Source: an uncultured Bacteroidales bacterium (GTDB taxonomy: Bacteria; Bacteroidota; Bacteroidia; Bacteroidales; Bacteroidaceae). From it: a DNA stretch of 18,356 bases. The translations under genes were made by a program, and so were the position numbers. The stretch spans positions 1 to 18,356 of the forward strand of contig CACZRQ010000282.1 in assembly GCA_902783615.1 (NCBI GenBank), read 5' to 3'. The notes beneath the pieces were generated by a model, which made no database searches, had not been told where the DNA came from, and saw nothing but the letters and a program-made list of their open reading frames with translations. This document shows, in pieces, positions 14,251-18,356 of the stretch. The number at the start of each line of letters is the position of its first letter. Positions within the stretch are counted from its first letter, which is position 1.

Positions 14251-16224
14251 TTACTGAATCTTGGCAGCAAAACCACCTCCAGGAGCGAGGTGAATTTGCA
14301 TTCTGCCATTTACACGCTCGTTGGTGAGCTTGAAATCGGAACCCTTGCGATCAGCATTTACACCATCTTTAAAGAGTTGCATCTGCTTGCCACTAAGGAA
14401 TGATAGATCGATAGTGAGGTCACGAGCTTCACGGTTGGTCAAACCACCCACATACCAAGTGTTGCCACTACGGCGAGCCGTCACGATATACTCTCCCACT
14501 TTACCATCCAAGATGCAGGTTTCGTCCCAAACGGTAGGGATTTTTGCGATGAAATCGGTACATTCTGGCTCTTTCAGGTAATTGGTTGGTGAGTCGCAAA
14601 GCATATTGAGTGGAGAATCCAACACCACATACAGACCCAACTGATGGCAACGGGTACCCTGGCTCATTGGCTCTGTGTTCACTGGATGATAATTCTTGAT
14701 ACCACCATTCAGCATCGCCCCCTGGGTATAGTCCATCGGACCAGCCAACTGACGAATATAAGGAATGGTCACATCATACTTCATCTGGTCGCAAGTGGCA
14801 GGTTCCCACTTCATCTGCTCCAATCCATGCACACCCTCGAAATTGATGACATTGGGGTAAGTGCGGTTCAGACCAGAAGGTTTATAGGTTCCGTGAAAAT
14901 CGGCCAATAGATGATACTTGGCACAAGTAGAAGCAGCTCGATACATAAACTCTGTCATCAACTGGTCGTCGCGATCCATGAAGTCAATCTTGAAACCCTT
15001 CACACCCATATCAGAGAAATACTTGCATACATTCTCCATATCTCGGTTAAACGCATAATAGCCAGCCCAAAGAATGATACCCACACCCTTCTGCTTGCCA
15101 TAATCCACAATGCCCTTCAAGTCGATTTCTGGAACAATCTGCAACAGGTCGGCCTTGAGGTTAACAGCCCAACCTTCATCCAAAATCACGTATTCGATAC
15201 CCTTTTGAGAAGCGAAATCGATGTAGTACTTATAGGTCTCGGTATTGATACCAGCACGGAAATCCACCCCACTGATATTCCAGTCGTTCCACCAATCCCA
15301 AGCCACCTTGCCAGGCTTCACCCAACTATAGTCGGCCACACGGCTTGGCTCACCCAATTGGTATCCCAACGTGCTGGCTGCTATGTCTTTATCCTCCTTA
15401 GCCACCACAGCAATTCTCCAAGGGAAAGAGCGTGGGCCTGTTATCTTGGCAATATAATCCTCTCCCTCACTCACAGGCTCCTGCAACATATTATGTCCAC
15501 CCTGCTTCATGGTCTTTGGATAAGGAGCATTCACGCCTTGTAAAGTTTCATCGCCTTGAGCCAGCAAATACAAGCCTGGATAGCTTTCCAGGTTGGTTTC
15601 AGTGATACACACCTTACCATCTTTGCCACAATCCACAAACACAGGCAGGAAGGTCAGACGTTGCTTATTCATTTCTTCAATCTTTCCAACGCTATATACA
15701 TTCTCAAACGAACTGCCAAACTGAGAGGTGAAATCACCATCTTTGCCTGCAGTTACGTATGAAGCAATTACCGTATCATCATCGTCGAAGCAGAAAGCAG
15801 CATTGTCTTTCTTCACGATAAACGGGGTTTTGCGGGTGGTAGTAAAACGATAGGCAATGCCATCATCATAAGCCCTGAACTCTACAGCATAATCACCTTT
15901 GAACGTCAGTGTCAAGGCATTATAGTTGTCACGCAACTGAGAAGCACGATACATGGGAGAAGGAATCATTTGATCTACCTTCTGCCTTTTCTGTGACTTT
16001 AACTTGGGATTCTGTCCCCATACTTCACCAGTGGTCAAGGTCATGCCGATTGGAGAATCATCCATCAGTTCCTCACCATCCAATGATATAGAATAGGTGA
16101 GTTGTTGCCCCAATTCGATTTCCGTAGTCACCTTGCCGTTTGGCGAGGCCAGCTTAAACTCTTTCTGTGCCGATGCACCCCAAGCCAAGCAGAGTGCCAT
16201 CGCTGCAACAATTATTCTTTTCAT
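14251..16224 (-). CDS. Glycoside hydrolase family 97, retaining (alpha-galactosidase-like) subgroup
   Basis: A secreted 657-residue GH97 enzyme. It has a signal peptide cleaved near GASAQ (residue 20), an N-terminal beta-sandwich (about 22-290), a central (beta/alpha)8 barrel (about 300-560) and a C-terminal beta domain (about 570-657), the normal GH97 order. In this family the inverting alpha-glucosidases (SusB) use glutamates, whereas retaining alpha-galactosidases use an Asp nucleophile and a Glu acid/base. Here G-F-K-I-D414-F-M-D-R-D-D-Q and N-F-E463-G-V-H-G-L-E fit the retaining type (BtGH97b D415/E470, from memory). So an alpha-galactosidase or similar retaining alpha-glycosidase is favoured over an alpha-glucosidase. 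The ATG at 16224 is preferred to a GTG four codons upstream because it directly begins MKR plus hydrophobic core. It follows GH2 by 40 bases, probably in one transcript. Confidence 0.92.
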   Translation of the reverse strand: MKRIIVAAMALCLAWGASAQKEFKLASPNGKVTTEIELGQQLTYSISLDGEELMDDSPIGMTLTTGEVWGQNPKLKSQKRQKVDQMIPSPMYRASQLRDNYNALTLTFKGDYAVEFRAYDDGIAYRFTTTRKTPFIVKKDNAAFCFDDDDTVIASYVTAGKDGDFTSQFGSSFENVYSVGKIEEMNKQRLTFLPVFVDCGKDGKVCITETNLESYPGLYLLAQGDETLQGVNAPYPKTMKQGGHNMLQEPVSEGEDYIAKITGPRSFPWRIAVVAKEDKDIAASTLGYQLGEPSRVADYSWVKPGKVAWDWWNDWNISGVDFRAGINTETYKYYIDFASQKGIEYVILDEGWAVNLKADLLQIVPEIDLKGIVDYGKQKGVGIILWAGYYAFNRDMENVCKYFSDMGVKGFKIDFMDRDDQLMTEFMYRAASTCAKYHLLADFHGTYKPSGLNRTYPNVINFEGVHGLEQMKWEPATCDQMKYDVTIPYIRQLAGPMDYTQGAMLNGGIKNYHPVNTEPMSQGTRCHQLGLYVVLDSPLNMLCDSPTNYLKEPECTDFIAKIPTVWDETCILDGKVGEYIVTARRSGNTWYVGGLTNREARDLTIDLSFLSGKQMQLFKDGVNADRKGSDFKLTNERVNGRMQIHLAPGGGFAAKIQ

Positions 16225-16264
16225 ATTATTCTTCACAATTCATTAAGCATTTTTCATTGTTCCA

Positions 16265-18088
16265 TTATTCATCAAGTGAATGACAGATACTTGAGTTCAT
16301 ACGCTTCAACTGAGCCTCATCCAACTTAATCACTTTACGGTCGTAGGTCATCAAGCCATTCACCTCAATCTCTACATCGGTGGTCTGGGTATATACTGCT
16401 GCCGAGAATCCTTTTGGAATATAGTCCTTCAGCATCTGGGCATACTTCAGATATTCATCTGTCACCTCTTTCTCTGTGTTGAACTGCACATAACCCCAAT
16501 TACGATCAGGTTCCCAAATATTCTCCTTGATCACTCGTCCGATGCCACCATACTCACCGAGCACATTCACACGAGAACCATCGTAGAGATACATATCGGG
16601 TTGTGGATAGTTGTGTAAGTCAAGGATATCGCCTACAGGATAGTGGTTACCACCACTGGCTGGATTCACCAAGCGTGATGGGTCATACTGTTTGGTCCAT
16701 TCCACAATCTCTTTGGTCTTAAACTGCCCCCAAGCTTCGTTGAATGGTACCCAAACAGCAATAGAAGGATAGCTATAGAGGTTATCCATGATTTCCTTCC
16801 ATTCCTTACGATAGTTGGCTTCACTCTCAGCACTGCGTTTCAGTTCGGTTCCATCGAAATATTTCTTGTTCTGCCATTGAGGATCTTTGTCGCCACTTGG
16901 CATATCCTGCCAAACCAAGATGCCCAACTGGTCGCAATAGGTGTACCAGCGAGCAGGTTCCACCTTGATGTGCTTGCGAATCATGTTGTAGCCAAAGTCC
17001 TTGGTCTTCTGGATATCATACTTCAAAGCCTCATCGCTTGGAGCAGTATATAATCCATCAGGCCACCAACCCTGATCCAAAGGGCCATACATGAAGATGG
17101 GCTTATTATTCAACATCAAGCGCATGATGCCATTCTTGTCTTTACCTGTTGAAAGCTTGCGCATAGCAGCATAGCTATTCACCTTATCCACCTCTACCCC
17201 ATTTTTCAGTAAGCTTACCTTCACTGTATATAAGAAAGGTGTATCGGGTGTCCATAGCTTCGCATCTGCAGGCATTTGAACTTGCACTGGGAGGTTGTTG
17301 ACACTTCCACCTTCAGCCACCAGTTTCTGACCATCATATACGCTTACCTTTGCCTGATAACCTTTGCCAACAAGGCCTTCCGCCTGCACTTCCACTTGCA
17401 GTTGATGGTTGTCAATGTCAGGCGTAGTCTTGAGGTTGGCAATATGTGATTCGGCCACAGGTTCCAACCACACAGTCTGCCAGATACCCGTCACAGGGGT
17501 GTACCAAATGCCACTTGGCTTGCTCACCTGCTTGCCATGAGGCTGATAGCTTTTGTCTGTTGGATCCCACACTCGAACAGTAAGCTGATTCACACCACGA
17601 GTATTAAGTGCATCAGTTACATCTAAATAAAATGGTGCATAGCCACCAGTGTGGGTGCCTACACTCATGCCATTCACCCATACATCAGCTTTCCAGTCAA
17701 CGGCACCGAAATGTAACAATATGCGCTTGCCTGCCCAATTCTTTGGCACATCGAAAGTACGCTGATACCACAGTTCTTCTTTTTCACTTACCCGTTTGCC
17801 TACGCCTGATAGAGCAGACTCGACAGCAAACGGTACTAAGATATCTCCATCCCAACTCTGAGGCATCGCCTCACCTTTAGCCTTGATGGCATAGTTCCAC
17901 AAGCCGTTCAGATTCTTCCAATCGGAACGCTCCATAATAGGACGAGGGTATTCTTTCCACACGTTTGCAGGTGTTACCTGCTCTGCCCATTGGGTCTTGA
18001 TTTTATCGCCTGCTGGTTTCCAATTCTGAGCCAAGGCGAAAGATGCTGATAGCAGTGTGACTGCCATACAAAACAATGTTTTCTTCAT
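16265..18088 (-). CDS. Glycoside hydrolase family 2 (beta-galactosidase/beta-glucuronidase-like)
   Basis: A secreted 607-residue GH2 enzyme with a signal peptide (MKKTLFC...ALAQ, cleavage near 21). The sugar-binding jelly roll (about 55-210) includes the family signature around W137-VNG and GGYAPFYLD at 148-156; an Ig-like domain (about 215-315) and a TIM barrel (about 316-600) follow. The acid/base is E451 in WVPFNEAWGQ and the nucleophile E512 in VLGEYGG, both intact. The protein is the short three-domain form without extra C-terminal modules, common in Bacteroidales enzymes of unsettled substrate: beta-galactosidase, beta-glucuronidase or another beta-glycosidase remains possible. An ATG four codons upstream (18100) is an equally possible start; both are after the promoter. 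The upstream open frame beyond 18100 runs through the promoter and is not used. Confidence 0.9.
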   Translation of the reverse strand: MKKTLFCMAVTLLSASFALAQNWKPAGDKIKTQWAEQVTPANVWKEYPRPIMERSDWKNLNGLWNYAIKAKGEAMPQSWDGDILVPFAVESALSGVGKRVSEKEELWYQRTFDVPKNWAGKRILLHFGAVDWKADVWVNGMSVGTHTGGYAPFYLDVTDALNTRGVNQLTVRVWDPTDKSYQPHGKQVSKPSGIWYTPVTGIWQTVWLEPVAESHIANLKTTPDIDNHQLQVEVQAEGLVGKGYQAKVSVYDGQKLVAEGGSVNNLPVQVQMPADAKLWTPDTPFLYTVKVSLLKNGVEVDKVNSYAAMRKLSTGKDKNGIMRLMLNNKPIFMYGPLDQGWWPDGLYTAPSDEALKYDIQKTKDFGYNMIRKHIKVEPARWYTYCDQLGILVWQDMPSGDKDPQWQNKKYFDGTELKRSAESEANYRKEWKEIMDNLYSYPSIAVWVPFNEAWGQFKTKEIVEWTKQYDPSRLVNPASGGNHYPVGDILDLHNYPQPDMYLYDGSRVNVLGEYGGIGRVIKENIWEPDRNWGYVQFNTEKEVTDEYLKYAQMLKDYIPKGFSAAVYTQTTDVEIEVNGLMTYDRKVIKLDEAQLKRMNSSICHSLDE

Positions 18089-18121
18089 GGTTGTTATCAT
18101 TTTTAGTTCATTTTCGTAACA

Positions 18122-18153
18122 CAAAGATAATAAAAGTGTATAACATACGCAAA
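18122..18153 (-). promoter_or_regulatory. Promoter of the GH2-GH97 unit
   Basis: On the minus strand TTTG (18153-18150), 20 bases, then TATCTTTG (18129-18122) match the Bacteroidetes -33/-7 consensus exactly, spacing included. Transcription should begin near 18115, giving a leader of 15-27 bases. It is the best promoter match in the window. Confidence 0.8.
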
Positions 18154-18171
18154 TATTCCAGTTTTTTTTCG

Positions 18172-18179
18172 TAATTTTG
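18172..18179 (+). promoter_or_regulatory. -7 box for the DEAD-box helicase gene
   Basis: TAATTTTG matches TAnnTTTG and lies 30 bases before the ATG at 18210. It is preceded by eight T (18162-18169), and no good -33 TTTG is visible at normal spacing. It is back to back with the GH2 promoter. Confidence 0.6.
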
Positions 18180-18209
18180 CGCCCTAAAATCAAGATTGAT
18201 AGAAATTTA

Positions 18210-18356
18210 ATGAAGACTTTCGAAGAATTGGGCGTTTCGGCAGACATTTGCCACGCCATTTATGAACTTGGGTTCGTTAACCCTATGCCTGTACAGGAGG
18301 AAGTAATCCCTTATTTGCTGAGCGGTGACGCCGATGTCGTGGCGTTGGCACAGACG
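18210..18356 (+). CDS. DEAD-box RNA helicase, N-terminal fragment
   Basis: The first 49 residues of an ATP-dependent RNA helicase of superfamily 2, running off the right edge. It begins MKTFEELGVS and shows the Q motif that contacts adenine: F22, P25, P27 and Q29 in GFVNPMPVQ, then VIPYLLSGDADVVALAQT, which leads into the Walker A motif (usually A-x-T-G-S-G-K-T, here cut after AQT). Such helicases unwind RNA in ribosome assembly, mRNA decay and cold adaptation. The full gene cannot be judged from here, so the RhlE/DeaD/CshA subtype is left open. It diverges from GH2 with 109-121 bases between the starts. Confidence 0.9.
   Translation, partial: MKTFEELGVSADICHAIYELGFVNPMPVQEEVIPYLLSGDADVVALAQT

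Noticed and set aside
18101..18259. N-terminal extension of GH2 by about 53 residues
   Set aside because: It crosses the GH2 promoter and the start of the helicase gene; the signal peptide fits a start at 18088 or 18100.

Overview
The window looks like chromosomal DNA of a member of the Bacteroidales, most likely Prevotellaceae (Prevotella/Segatella type). Evidence: promoters of the TAnnTTTG class rather than TATAAT, a lipoprotein and several secreted proteins with signal peptides ending in A-Q, a close homologue of the Porphyromonas prolyl tripeptidyl peptidase, and GH97/GH2 glycoside hydrolases. The genus is inferred from gene content and was not tested by any search. Almost all DNA is accounted for by genes. 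I see no tRNA, rRNA, CRISPR array, insertion sequence, prophage or obvious foreign island.

Layout. (1) 1-130: tail of an unidentified CDS, closed by a two-way hairpin terminator (152-190) shared with a convergent gene for a small exported protein of unknown function (223-813, minus). (2) 917-5532, plus: a lipoprotein of unknown function, a secreted protein made of two alpha/beta-hydrolase (esterase-like) domains with its own clear promoter, and RNase R, ended by a two-way terminator shared with cysK. (3) 5574-6521, minus: cysteine synthase CysK, divergent from cysE across 133 bases that hold both -7 boxes and an inverted repeat. (4) 6655-14068, plus: six genes with 8-11 base overlaps or 1-5 base gaps, hence probably one operon: cysE, an RlmL-type 23S rRNA guanine methyltransferase with a repetitive basic tail, prolyl tripeptidyl peptidase, purD, a polytopic membrane protein that seems to start at TTG, and a YqaA/DedA-type membrane protein. 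(5) 14069-14250: three 22-base direct repeats and a strong terminator for the opposite strand. (6) 18100-14251, minus: a secreted GH2 enzyme followed 40 bases later by a secreted GH97 enzyme of the retaining (alpha-galactosidase-like) subgroup, driven by the best promoter in the window. (7) 18210 to the end, plus: start of a DEAD-box RNA helicase, divergent from GH2.

How they work together. CysE makes O-acetylserine and CysK turns it into cysteine; CysE ends in isoleucine, as needed in known CysE-CysK complexes. GH2 and GH97 probably act together in the periplasm on galactose-containing oligosaccharides, but no SusC/SusD pair is in view. RNase R, RlmL and the DEAD-box helicase are RNA-metabolism genes that are not linked in one operon here.

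I found no convincing new multi-gene system. The points worth a second look are local: a second esterase domain that seems to lack its catalytic histidine, a serine acetyltransferase with a C-x-C-x-x-C insert, the 9-residue repeat tail of the rRNA methyltransferase, the non-ATG start overlapping purD, and the 22-base repeats after the operon.
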